From Thermosipho sp. (in: thermotogales) (GTDB lineage Bacteria; Thermotogota; Thermotogae; Thermotogales; Fervidobacteriaceae): a stretch of DNA of 64,000 bases. The DNA lies in contig JASKLO010000003.1 of the NCBI GenBank assembly GCA_030153605.1, forward strand, positions 37,308 through 101,307, given 5' to 3'. Positions within the stretch are counted from its first letter, which is position 1. Every line of letters begins with the position of its first letter. Below the pieces are notes generated by a model that saw only the letters and a list, made by a program, of their open reading frames with translations, made no database searches and was not told the DNA's origin. Shown in pieces: positions 1 to 7,213 of the stretch. The position numbers and the translations under genes were made by a program.

Positions 1-862
1 ATTTGGAAATAATAATCCTATTCATGTTGAAATAGGTTTTGGTAATGGAGAATTTGCTTCTTATTATTGTAAATCGAACCCTGAAATTAATTATGTTGGT
101 TTTGAATTATCCATTACTTCAATGGTTAAGGCTCAAAAAAAGTTAAAAAATAATAATATAAAAAATGCAAAATTAATTTTGGTTGATGGTAAGTTCGGAT
201 TAAAAGAATTTTTTAACGATGAATCAGTTGAAAAGGTAATTATGAATTTTCCTATTCCGTGGTATAAAAATTCACATTCACATCGTAGATTAGTCTTAAG
301 GGATTTTTTTGAAATTTTATCTGTGGTTTTAAAGAAAAACGGTTATTTTGAATTATTGAGTGACCAAGAATGGTATGTAGTTGAAGCAAAAGAAAACGCA
401 GAAATAAGTGGCTTTTTTAAAATATTTCCAATTGAAAAAAATCCCAAAAGATCTTTTCTAACTAGATACGAGAAAAAATGGATAAAATTTGGAAGAAATA
501 TTTATAGATTAAAAATTCAAAAAATTTCTTCAGGAAAGATTGAAAGATTAATTGGAGGTGAACATGAAATGCCTCATGCAAAAGGCAAAATTGATATTAA
601 AAAAATTGATACGATTAATGAGAAAGTCTTCAAGGATGAAAATAAAATATTTATTGTAAAGGGAGTTTTTAAAAATACAAATAAAGATAATGAATATCTA
701 ATTAAAATAATATCATCAGATAAAGATTTTGTTCAACATTATTTTTTGGTTCTCTATGAAAAAGGAAGTGAATGGATTTTAAAATTAGATAGTGAATCTA
801 ATCCCTATCGAACGCCTGCAGTAAAATGGTCGGTTAAAAAGTTAATGGAGGTGCTAAGTTGA
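1..862 (+). CDS. trmB: tRNA (guanine-N7-)-methyltransferase, 5' end cut off
   Basis: This would methylate G46 of tRNA at N7 using S-adenosylmethionine. The open frame runs in from the window edge (first full codon at base 2), so the true start lies outside. The SAM-binding motif EIGFGNGEF is near the start, followed by a NYVGFELS strand, the NFPIPW motif (equivalent of the family's NFPDPW) and a helix starting HRRLV. About 130 residues follow the catalytic domain, a C-terminal extension that I recall as typical of Thermotogales TrmB. The stop codon directly abuts the ATG of gpsA, so the two are cotranscribed. An internal ATG at 122 is not the start because the SAM motif lies upstream of it. 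Confidence 0.88.
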   Translation, partial: FGNNNPIHVEIGFGNGEFASYYCKSNPEINYVGFELSITSMVKAQKKLKNNNIKNAKLILVDGKFGLKEFFNDESVEKVIMNFPIPWYKNSHSHRRLVLRDFFEILSVVLKKNGYFELLSDQEWYVVEAKENAEISGFFKIFPIEKNPKRSFLTRYEKKWIKFGRNIYRLKIQKISSGKIERLIGGEHEMPHAKGKIDIKKIDTINEKVFKDENKIFIVKGVFKNTNKDNEYLIKIISSDKDFVQHYFLVLYEKGSEWILKLDSESNPYRTPAVKWSVKKLMEVLS

Positions 863-1837
863 ATGAAGATAGGGATTCTTGGAGCAGGAAGTTGGGGAAT
901 TTCTTTTGGTAATTTGTTGATTGATAATTCTCATGAAGTATTGATTTGGGGAAGGCGTAAGGAATATGTTGAAGAAGTTAATAAAACTAAACAAACACCT
1001 TATTTAGAAAATGTTGAAGTAAAATCTAAATTAACAAATGATTTAAAAGAAATTCTAGATTTTTCTGAAATTTTAGTTATTGCAATTCCAGTCCAATTTA
1101 TTAGAAATGTTTTGAAAGAAATTGCAAAATATGATTATAGATTTTCATTAATTTTAAATTTATCAAAGGGTATCGAAATAGAAAGCTTAAAAAGAGTATC
1201 TGAAATCGTAAGAGAATATTTTAATATACCTTATGCAGTTTTATCTGGACCGTCTCACGCTGAAGAAGTTGCAAAAAAGATTCCTACAGCTGTAACAGTT
1301 GCAGGTAGTAATTATAATTTATTGCAGAAGATATTAAGCAATGATTATTTTAGAGTATATTCTTCTAAAGATATTGTTGGAGTAGAAATTGCTGGAGCAT
1401 TAAAAAATGTAATGGCAATAGCTGCGGGTATCTTGGATGGACTCGGAGGATGGGATAATTCTAAGGCTGCTTTAATGACAAGATCTCTATTTGAAATGAT
1501 GAAATTCGGAAAAATGTTAGGTGCAAAAGAAGAAACTTTTTTTGGTTTGGCGGGTGTCGGTGATTTAATTGTAACTTGTAGTAGTAAATATAGCAGAAAT
1601 AGAAAATTAGGTGAGCTAATTGGCAAAGGAATGTCTTTAAAAGAAGTTTTAAGAACAACAAATATGGTGGCTGAGGGTATGTATACTGTTCAGGCAGTTG
1701 TTAATTTTTCGCGTACAAGAAACATTGATATGCCGATTTCTAAAGAAGTTTATGATATTTTATTTAATGGAAAAGATCCAAAAACTTCAATGATTGAATT
1801 AATGAGAAGGCCATTGAAAAGTGAGTGGTATGTATGA
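863..1837 (+). CDS. gpsA: NAD(P)+-dependent glycerol-3-phosphate dehydrogenase
   Basis: It reduces dihydroxyacetone phosphate to sn-glycerol-3-phosphate for phospholipid synthesis in the cytoplasm. At 324 residues it has the family's usual length. It opens with the Rossmann motif ILGAGSWG, then has the LSKGIE segment, VLSGPSHAEE, and the catalytic-lysine region GALKNVMAIAAGI, followed by the GLAGVGDLIVTC block. The start ATG immediately follows the trmB stop, with GGAGG upstream inside trmB. Its last codons overlap the start of the next gene by ATGA. Identification is secure. Confidence 0.96.
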   Translation: MKIGILGAGSWGISFGNLLIDNSHEVLIWGRRKEYVEEVNKTKQTPYLENVEVKSKLTNDLKEILDFSEILVIAIPVQFIRNVLKEIAKYDYRFSLILNLSKGIEIESLKRVSEIVREYFNIPYAVLSGPSHAEEVAKKIPTAVTVAGSNYNLLQKILSNDYFRVYSSKDIVGVEIAGALKNVMAIAAGILDGLGGWDNSKAALMTRSLFEMMKFGKMLGAKEETFFGLAGVGDLIVTCSSKYSRNRKLGELIGKGMSLKEVLRTTNMVAEGMYTVQAVVNFSRTRNIDMPISKEVYDILFNGKDPKTSMIELMRRPLKSEWYV

Positions 1838-2178
1838 TTTATATAAGTACTAATTTTTTGTTAGGTCTTTTGTTTTTATTAGCATTTTTTGGAGTGGAGA
1901 AATTTTGGTATAGTTTTTTTATTTCTTTACTTATTAGTATATTTATTTCTTTAAATAAATATAATTTTTTGCAATTAGTTTTGGATGTTTTAATACTAAT
2001 TCCAAGAGTCGTTTATGAAGCTATACTACTGGTTTTTTTCAAGAAAGAAGCAATTGAAGTTTTAGAATATAAAGATAATTTTGAAATGTTGAGAAAAATA
2101 ATAAAAATTACTTTAACCCCTAAAACTATTGTTTTTGATCATGATGAAAAAAATATCTATATACATAAAATAGAATGA
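1834..2178 (+). CDS. mnhE: Mrp-type Na+/H+ antiporter subunit E (MnhE/MrpE)
   Basis: Small membrane subunit of Mrp antiporters or Mbh/Mbx-type complexes. The first ~60 residues are strongly hydrophobic (two to three membrane segments) and the C-terminal part ends with LTPKTIVFDHD and IYIHKIE, matching the MrpE signature 'LTPGT.v.d...lyvH'. I chose the ATG at 1834, which overlaps the gpsA stop as ATGA, over an in-frame ATG nine bases upstream. It is followed by F and G subunits, the canonical E-F-G order. The ion-translocating MrpA and MrpD subunits are not in this window. Confidence 0.85.
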   Translation: MIYISTNFLLGLLFLLAFFGVEKFWYSFFISLLISIFISLNKYNFLQLVLDVLILIPRVVYEAILLVFFKKEAIEVLEYKDNFEMLRKIIKITLTPKTIVFDHDEKNIYIHKIE

Positions 2179-2186
2179 GGGATAAT

Positions 2187-2435
2187 ATGTTAATTGGAGC
2201 TATTGGAATCACTTTTTCAATTTTAATTTCTATAATATTTGTTGTAAAAAGCAAAAATATTTATGAAAGATTAATACCATTGTTGTCTATTTCAACAAAG
2301 ATGTCTTTGTTGTTAATGGTTTTATCATATATTTATAATTTGCAATTTATATTTGAAGTAGGAATATTTTATTTATTGTTATCAATAGGTGGTTCGTTTA
2401 TTATTGCTTCATTTATTTCAAGGAGTGATTTTTAA
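2187..2435 (+). CDS. mnhF: Mrp-type Na+/H+ antiporter subunit F (MnhF/MrpF)
   Basis: Three predicted membrane helices in 82 residues, with YERLIPLLSISTKMSLLLMVLS matching in pattern the MrpF 'DRi.alD.istk...ll..l' stretch (the usual Asp is Ser here). A start 12 bases upstream exists, but GAGGG at 2177-2181 is correctly spaced only for ATG at 2187. The stop overlaps the start of mnhG by one base. Family assignment rests on this motif, the size and the E-F-G gene order; function as an antiporter is unproven because partner subunits are missing here. Confidence 0.8.
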   Translation: MLIGAIGITFSILISIIFVVKSKNIYERLIPLLSISTKMSLLLMVLSYIYNLQFIFEVGIFYLLLSIGGSFIIASFISRSDF

Positions 2436-2716
2436 TGTCAATTATACAAATATCCTTAATTTATTTTGGAGTAACTTTGATGATTTTAAATAACGTATTT
2501 GCTTTAAAATCAAAAAATCTTTTGAAAAAAATTCATTTTATTAGTGCAGGTGATACTGCAGGAGGAATATTAATTTTAATATCCTTAATGTTTTCGAAAT
2601 TATATTTTTCCAAATCATTGATTGCGCTTTTAATTTTACTAATTGGTTCTCCATCAGTAACATATTTTATTGCTTATGCAATTACAAAGAGAGGGAAAAA
2701 GATTGGTAATAGTTAG
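2435..2716 (+). CDS. mnhG: Mrp-type Na+/H+ antiporter subunit G (MnhG/MrpG)
   Basis: A 93-residue, three-helix membrane protein. It has the MrpG hallmarks: a KKIHFISAGDTAGGILIL segment equivalent to 'RlHa.t.adtlG..l.l.G', and GSPSVTYFIAYA corresponding to 'ltaPv..h.iarAa'. The start overlaps the mnhF stop (TAATG). The 3' end overlaps the next gene by 14 bases when its TTG start is used. Consistent with a translationally coupled E-F-G unit. Confidence 0.83.
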   Translation: MSIIQISLIYFGVTLMILNNVFALKSKNLLKKIHFISAGDTAGGILILISLMFSKLYFSKSLIALLILLIGSPSVTYFIAYAITKRGKKIGNS

Positions 2717-3365
2717 ATATATTTTATTACTTTTAACTATTTTATTATCTGGATTTGCAATATTTTCTAAAAAAGCTTTTAATGCATTTGTTTATAGGAC
2801 AATACTAAGTATTTTAGTTGTTGGATTGTATATCACCTATTTTGCTCCAGACGTTGCTCTTGCCGAAGCAATGTTAGGTGCTCTTTTAACAACTTTTATC
2901 TACTTGTTAGCATTTAAAATTCATTCAGAAATAAAAATAGGTATATTAATTTTACCTGTTTTGTGTGAAAAGTATCAGGAATATTATAAAGGAATAATTC
3001 CTGAAATATTAGAAGAATTTTCAAAAAAGTATAATTATAAAATTAAATTTATTGAATTAAAAGACTTTGATGAAATAATGAATTATTTAAGTGATGTTAA
3101 AATTGATATTGGTATTTGCTATAATGGAGATTTTAAAATTTTAGAGGTACCTGTATATCAATATAAAGGTGAAGAAAAAAATTTTTTTGAAATACAAGAA
3201 ATTTTAAAAAACGAGAGCAATTTGAATTCATTAAAAAAATCTAAAAACTATACTCTTTCTTTTTGTTTTTCAGACAAAAATTCTATATTATATGAAGAGT
3301 TCAAAGATTTTTATACACAATTCGATTTGGAAAAAGTTTTAATAAAACATTTAAGGAGGTATTGA
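2703..3365 (+). CDS. MbhD/DUF4040-like antiporter subunit fused to a solute-binding-like domain
   Basis: The first ~75 residues are membrane-embedded and include APDVALAEAMLGALLTT, the core of the MbhD/DUF4040 domain (also the C-terminal part of MrpA). The remaining ~145 residues are soluble and resemble one lobe of a type-2 periplasmic binding protein: a helix GIIPEILEEFSKKYNYKI followed by strand-turn-helix and a VKIDIGICYNG strand. I have not seen this fusion described as standard. TTG at 2703 is chosen because AGAGAGGG (2688-2695) sits 7 nt before it. It follows mnhEFG and precedes an unrelated peptidase gene. The membrane domain is fairly sure, the second domain is an inference from pattern. 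Confidence 0.68.
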   Translation: MVIVRYILLLLTILLSGFAIFSKKAFNAFVYRTILSILVVGLYITYFAPDVALAEAMLGALLTTFIYLLAFKIHSEIKIGILILPVLCEKYQEYYKGIIPEILEEFSKKYNYKIKFIELKDFDEIMNYLSDVKIDIGICYNGDFKILEVPVYQYKGEEKNFFEIQEILKNESNLNSLKKSKNYTLSFCFSDKNSILYEEFKDFYTQFDLEKVLIKHLRRY

Positions 3366-3366
3366 T

Positions 3367-4401
3367 ATGTCATATGTTCAATTTAGCATTCAAAAAATAC
3401 TTGATTTATGTTCAATTCCTAGTCCTACTGGTTTTACTCATAGGGCCATAAAATATTTAGTAGAAGAATTTAAAAAATTGGGATTTAGCTACACTTTGAC
3501 CAAAAAAAATAATTTATTAGTTGATTTAGGACATGGTGAAAGTGATGCTATAATGTTTGTTGCCCATGTTGATACATTAGGTGCTATGGTAAAACACATA
3601 AAAAACAATGGTAGATTAAGCATCAGTAAAATAGGTTCGTTCCCATTTAATCATGTTGAAAATGAAAATTGCATTATTCACACAAGAGATGGTAAAGAAT
3701 ATACTGGAACTATATATTTAACAAAACCATCTGTACATGTTTATAAAGAAGTAGGAACTTTAGAAAGAAATGATGAAAATATAGAAGTGGTTTTAGATCA
3801 AAAAGTTTCAAACGAACAAGATGTAAAAGATCTAGGTATTATGCCAGGAGATTATATATCTTTTGAACCAAGAACAATTTTAACTAAAACAGGTTTTATT
3901 AAAAGTAGACATTTGGATGATAAAGCCGGAGTTGGTATTTTATTAGGTCTTGCAAAATCTATAAGAGATTATGCTGTTCAACCAAAAAGAAAAGTATATA
4001 TGATGTTTACAAGCTATGAGGAAGTAGGTCATGGAGCAGCTAGTTCGATTCCTGAAGATGTTTCTGAAGTTATTTCTGTAGATATGGGAGCTGTAGGTGA
4101 GGGCCTCAATTCAAATGTTTATTCTGTATCAATATGCGCAAAAGATTCAGGCGGACCATATGATTATGAAACGGTTTCAAAACTTATTAAAGCAGCTAAT
4201 ATTGCTGAAGTTAATTATACCGTTGATATTTATCCGTATTATGGTTCTGATGTTGAAAGTAGTTTAAGAGCTGGCTATGATATAAGACACGGTCTAATAG
4301 GTCCAGGAGTATATGCTTCACATGGATATGAGAGAACACACATCGATGCAATTGAAGCAACTTTGAAGTTGTTGCAAGTATATGTAGAAATAGATGAATA
4401 A
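3367..4401 (+). CDS. M42 family metallo-aminopeptidase
   Basis: Cytoplasmic di-zinc aminopeptidase of the TET/glutamyl aminopeptidase type that finishes peptide breakdown. The metal ligands and catalytic residues are visible: HVDTLG, HLDDKAG, the SYEEVGHG pair of glutamates, VDMGAVG, and the final His in SHGYERTH. Length 344 matches the family. A perfect AAGGAGG lies just before the ATG. It may be cotranscribed with the antiporter genes (1-nt gap), though no functional link is evident. It shares a setting of peptide use with the Opp transporter at 47-51 kb. Confidence 0.93.
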   Translation: MSYVQFSIQKILDLCSIPSPTGFTHRAIKYLVEEFKKLGFSYTLTKKNNLLVDLGHGESDAIMFVAHVDTLGAMVKHIKNNGRLSISKIGSFPFNHVENENCIIHTRDGKEYTGTIYLTKPSVHVYKEVGTLERNDENIEVVLDQKVSNEQDVKDLGIMPGDYISFEPRTILTKTGFIKSRHLDDKAGVGILLGLAKSIRDYAVQPKRKVYMMFTSYEEVGHGAASSIPEDVSEVISVDMGAVGEGLNSNVYSVSICAKDSGGPYDYETVSKLIKAANIAEVNYTVDIYPYYGSDVESSLRAGYDIRHGLIGPGVYASHGYERTHIDAIEATLKLLQVYVEIDE

Positions 4402-4412
4402 TCAATTTGTTG

Positions 4413-4421
4413 TGATATAAT
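4413..4421 (+). promoter_or_regulatory. Extended -10 promoter for the 4.46-8.7 kb operon
   Basis: TGaTATAAT, a perfect -10 hexamer with the extended TGn element, lies 39 bases before the start codon of the DtxR-fold regulator gene. A second reading, TTGTTG (4407-4412) with 17 nt to TATAGT (4430-4435), overlaps it. The extended -10 is preferred because the same core recurs at other gene starts in this window. Confidence 0.5.
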
Positions 4422-4459
4422 TAAATTAGTATAGTCTTATTTAAGGAGGTAATTAAAAA

Positions 4460-4954
4460 ATGCCCGAAGAATGTAATTTGACTTCTGCTGAAAGAAAGTA
4501 TCTTTTAATTGTTTTTTTGACTTTAAATGAAATGGGTTGGACTAGGTTAAAAAAAGTATCTGATTTTGCGAAAGTGAAAATGCCTTCTGCTAAACAATCA
4601 TTAGATTCTTTAGCCAAAAAAGGTTTAATTTTTTACGAAAGAAGAGGTGCAATTACATTAACTAAGCTTGGAAAAGAAATTGCAATTAAAGAAAATGAAA
4701 ATATTCAAGCTGTTAGAAAGTTTTTTACTGAAATTATGTTAATTGAACCTGAAAAAGCAAATGAAGCTTCTTGGAAAATTTATTTCGATATGTCTGAAGA
4801 GATAGTTGAAAAATTTGTTTTGTTTGCTAAGTTTATGAACCAGTGCCCTCTTGAAAAGCCAGTTTTTATTGGTCATTTTAAAGAATTTATTAAAAAAGGG
4901 AATTTAGGATCTGAGTGTCCTTTTATAAATAAAGAAATTCAAAGGAGAGATTAA
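4460..4954 (+). CDS. DtxR/MntR-fold winged-helix transcriptional regulator
   Basis: Residues 6-75 form a winged helix-turn-helix: LTSAERKYLLIVFLTL, KMPSAKQSLDSLAKKGLI and a wing ending ITLTKLGKEIA, the layout of DtxR/MntR. A helical dimerisation region follows. The usual metal ligands of the second domain (the E..H and H..E positions) appear replaced, for example WKIYFDMS where relatives have 'leH.ls'. Two Cys-Pro pairs near the C-terminus (QCP, ECP) remain as possible ligands. It leads an operon with no obvious metal transporter. The fold assignment is good; metal dependence is uncertain. Confidence 0.75.
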   Translation: MPEECNLTSAERKYLLIVFLTLNEMGWTRLKKVSDFAKVKMPSAKQSLDSLAKKGLIFYERRGAITLTKLGKEIAIKENENIQAVRKFFTEIMLIEPEKANEASWKIYFDMSEEIVEKFVLFAKFMNQCPLEKPVFIGHFKEFIKKGNLGSECPFINKEIQRRD

Positions 4955-4955
4955 T

Positions 4956-5186
4956 TTGGAAAAAGACATTTTAATAAAAATTGATAAAGAAAAAGTCCAT
5001 ATTCTAAGTTATATACTAGAATCAGAAGATAATTTAGTAAATGTTAGGAAATATGAGAATGGTATTTTGAGAATAATTGTACCTAATGATTTAGTTGAAA
5101 AACTTTTAATTTTACTTGAAGACTTGAAAAATAAAATTGGTTTTGAAATTATAGAAATAAAGGAAAACTCTGGAAGTGCTGATTGA
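4956..5186 (+). CDS. DUF4911-type small conserved protein
   Basis: A 76-residue soluble protein with alternating strands and one amphipathic helix, consistent with the DUF4911 family as I recall it; function unknown. The TTG start is preceded by AAGGAGA at the end of the regulator gene, and its stop codon overlaps the ATG of the next gene, so it is translationally coupled. The C-terminus ENSGSAD is probably disordered. It may simply be an operon passenger. Confidence 0.6.
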   Translation: MEKDILIKIDKEKVHILSYILESEDNLVNVRKYENGILRIIVPNDLVEKLLILLEDLKNKIGFEIIEIKENSGSAD

Positions 5187-6034
5187 TGAAAAAATTCTTT
5201 ATTTTTCTTTTATTGATTATTTTTTATAGTCTAATCTTTTCTCACTCTGTTTATATGAAAATTGAAGACAAAGTCTTAATAAAAGGACTATCTGAAAATT
5301 TTAAATTTAATTATCCAGATTTTTCAGATGGTTTTATTGTTGCAATTTATGGAGACAGTAGATGGGGAGCAAAAATACATAAAAAAATCGTTGGAATGAT
5401 TTCTGAATTTTCTCCTGATGTAGTGGTACATTTAGGTGATATGGTAAATAAAGGAAACAATTTAAAAGATTGGGAATTATTTTTTGATATAACACTACCT
5501 TTGAGGAAAAATTCTTACTTCCAAGTTGTAAAAGGAAATCACGAAAATCCGGATGAATTTTTCATTCAATTTTTTGGTGTTGATAATTACTATTCGGATT
5601 TTTTAAATTATAGATTTATTTATTTGGATGTTGATACAGGATTAGAAAATATTAAAAAGTTTTTAATTGAAAATGTTTCTAAGAATACAATTGTCTTTAT
5701 TCATTATCCAATTTTCACTGTAGGAGGATATTGTAAAAATCCCACTATAAAATCTATGAATTCATTGCATGATCTTTTTAGAAGTTTAGGTATAAAATTG
5801 GTCTTTTCTGCCCATGATCATAATTATCAAAGATTTATGGTTGATGGTATAAACTATGTAATTACTGGTGGTGGAGGAGCATCTCTTTATTCTAAAAAGT
5901 GTGATAATGATTTTTTAGTTAAATTTTATAAAGAATATAATTTCGTAATTTTAAATATAACAAATAGCATTATTAAATTGACAACATATGATATCAATAA
6001 AAGAATCATTGATAGTTTAGAGATAAAATTTTAA
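5186..6034 (+). CDS. Secreted calcineurin-like metallophosphoesterase
   Basis: An N-terminal signal peptide (KKFFIFLLLIIFYSLIFS) is followed by the five phosphoesterase blocks: YGDSR (D of 'D.H' block, with Arg instead of His), HLGDMV, KGNHENP, IHYP and SAHDHNYQR. These give most ligands for a di-metal site, so it should be an exported or periplasmic phosphatase of the purple-acid-phosphatase/PhoD-like branch. I use ATG at 5186, whose A is the last base of the upstream TGA, rather than TTG at 5183. Substrate unknown. The next gene encodes another envelope protein. Confidence 0.82.
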   Translation: MKKFFIFLLLIIFYSLIFSHSVYMKIEDKVLIKGLSENFKFNYPDFSDGFIVAIYGDSRWGAKIHKKIVGMISEFSPDVVVHLGDMVNKGNNLKDWELFFDITLPLRKNSYFQVVKGNHENPDEFFIQFFGVDNYYSDFLNYRFIYLDVDTGLENIKKFLIENVSKNTIVFIHYPIFTVGGYCKNPTIKSMNSLHDLFRSLGIKLVFSAHDHNYQRFMVDGINYVITGGGGASLYSKKCDNDFLVKFYKEYNFVILNITNSIIKLTTYDINKRIIDSLEIKF

Positions 6035-6055
6035 ATAAAGTAAGGAAGTGAAAAA

Positions 6056-6685
6056 ATGAAAAAATTTGTAATTATTGTTATTTCAATAATTTTATTTTTA
6101 TTTCCATATATTTTTTATTTGATCGATAAGTATCAAGTTATTAGCAACTTTAATACTTATAAAAAAATTTTGGAAAATAATATTGAAAATTATGATACCT
6201 TAATTAAAGAACTTATTAATATTAAAAGTCCTGATGGTTATGTTGTCGAAAATGATAAATTGTATTACAAAGGAACAATATTAGAAATTAAAAATGTATT
6301 TGAAGGATATAATGTAATAAATTTATCAAACAATAAATATGAGTTATTTTATATTATAAATTCTAAAATTTACAAAATTCCTAAAATAAAATCAAACTTT
6401 ATTATATTCGATTCAAATAATCGGATAATTTCTGAAAGTGACTTTGCCAAAGATGTAAGTGAAATTTTTCCAAATGTTTATCAAAACATAACTTTTTTTA
6501 GAGGCAAAAAAGTTTATTATGAAAAAATTTCATTTGAAAAAGGTTTAAATGCAATAGTTTATGTAAAAATTCCTAATCAACATTTGCTTTTGTATCTGCT
6601 CTTCATTCCATTGGGTTTTTTGCTTTTATTAGAATTTGAAATTATTAAAGCGGTAAAGATTAGTAAAAAGAAGGGGGATCAATAA
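6056..6685 (+). CDS. Membrane protein with an extracytoplasmic domain, unknown function
   Basis: I do not recognise a family. Residues 5-24 and about 177-197 are hydrophobic helices that frame a ~150-residue charged, strand-rich domain, so the middle should face outside the cytoplasm. The topology resembles a histidine-kinase sensor region without any kinase. A short basic tail (KISKKKGDQ) remains inside. AAGGAAGTG precedes the start and the stop overlaps the next ATG (TAATG). It may work with the preceding exported phosphoesterase, but that is only inferred from position. Confidence 0.6.
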   Translation: MKKFVIIVISIILFLFPYIFYLIDKYQVISNFNTYKKILENNIENYDTLIKELINIKSPDGYVVENDKLYYKGTILEIKNVFEGYNVINLSNNKYELFYIINSKIYKIPKIKSNFIIFDSNNRIISESDFAKDVSEIFPNVYQNITFFRGKKVYYEKISFEKGLNAIVYVKIPNQHLLLYLLFIPLGFLLLLEFEIIKAVKISKKKGDQ

Positions 6686-7206
6686 TGATTACTACTAAAA
6701 CAGGGGATAATGGGAAAACGTATTTAGCAAATGGTGAAAGAGTGTATAAAGATGATATCAGAGTAGAAGCTTATGGAACATTGGATGAATTAAATTCTTA
6801 CTTAGGTTTAATAAAAAATTATTTAGAAGCTAATGAAAAAGATACTATTGAAAAAATTCAAAAACAAATTTTTCGAATTTCATCAGAATTAGCTAAAGGT
6901 GAAAAATTTATAGAATTAATAAGTAAAAAAGAAATTGAAGAACTAACACTGTTAGTTGCTGAATATGAGAAAAATGTAAGTTTAAAAGGATTTGTTTTAC
7001 CAGGTTCAAATAAAGTCAGCGCACTTTTAGATATTGCAAGAACAATAGCTAGAAGAGCTGAAAGAAGAATAGTTAGCCTTTCTAAAAAAGAAAAAGTTAG
7101 AAAAGAGATTATAGCTTATATTAATAGATTATCAGATTTTTTATTTATTCTGGCTAGAAATAGTGAAAAAGATAAAATAAAATATGTAGATTTTAAAAAG
7201 GAGTGA
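6685..7206 (+). CDS. Cob(I)yrinic acid a,c-diamide adenosyltransferase, PduO/MMAB type
   Basis: Transfers the adenosyl group of ATP to cob(I)alamin, giving coenzyme B12. The N-terminal ATP loop TKTGDNGKT and DIRVEAYGTLDELNS, and the C-terminal RTIARRAERRIV and YINRLSDFLF motifs, are diagnostic of the PduO-type trimeric enzyme; the length is typical. It is coupled by TAATG to the gene before and sits 7 nt before hutH. An attractive but unproven link is a B12-dependent glutamate mutase acting downstream of histidine breakdown. No cobalamin riboswitch is visible. Confidence 0.92.
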   Translation: MITTKTGDNGKTYLANGERVYKDDIRVEAYGTLDELNSYLGLIKNYLEANEKDTIEKIQKQIFRISSELAKGEKFIELISKKEIEELTLLVAEYEKNVSLKGFVLPGSNKVSALLDIARTIARRAERRIVSLSKKEKVRKEIIAYINRLSDFLFILARNSEKDKIKYVDFKKE

Positions 7207-7213
7207 TTTAACT

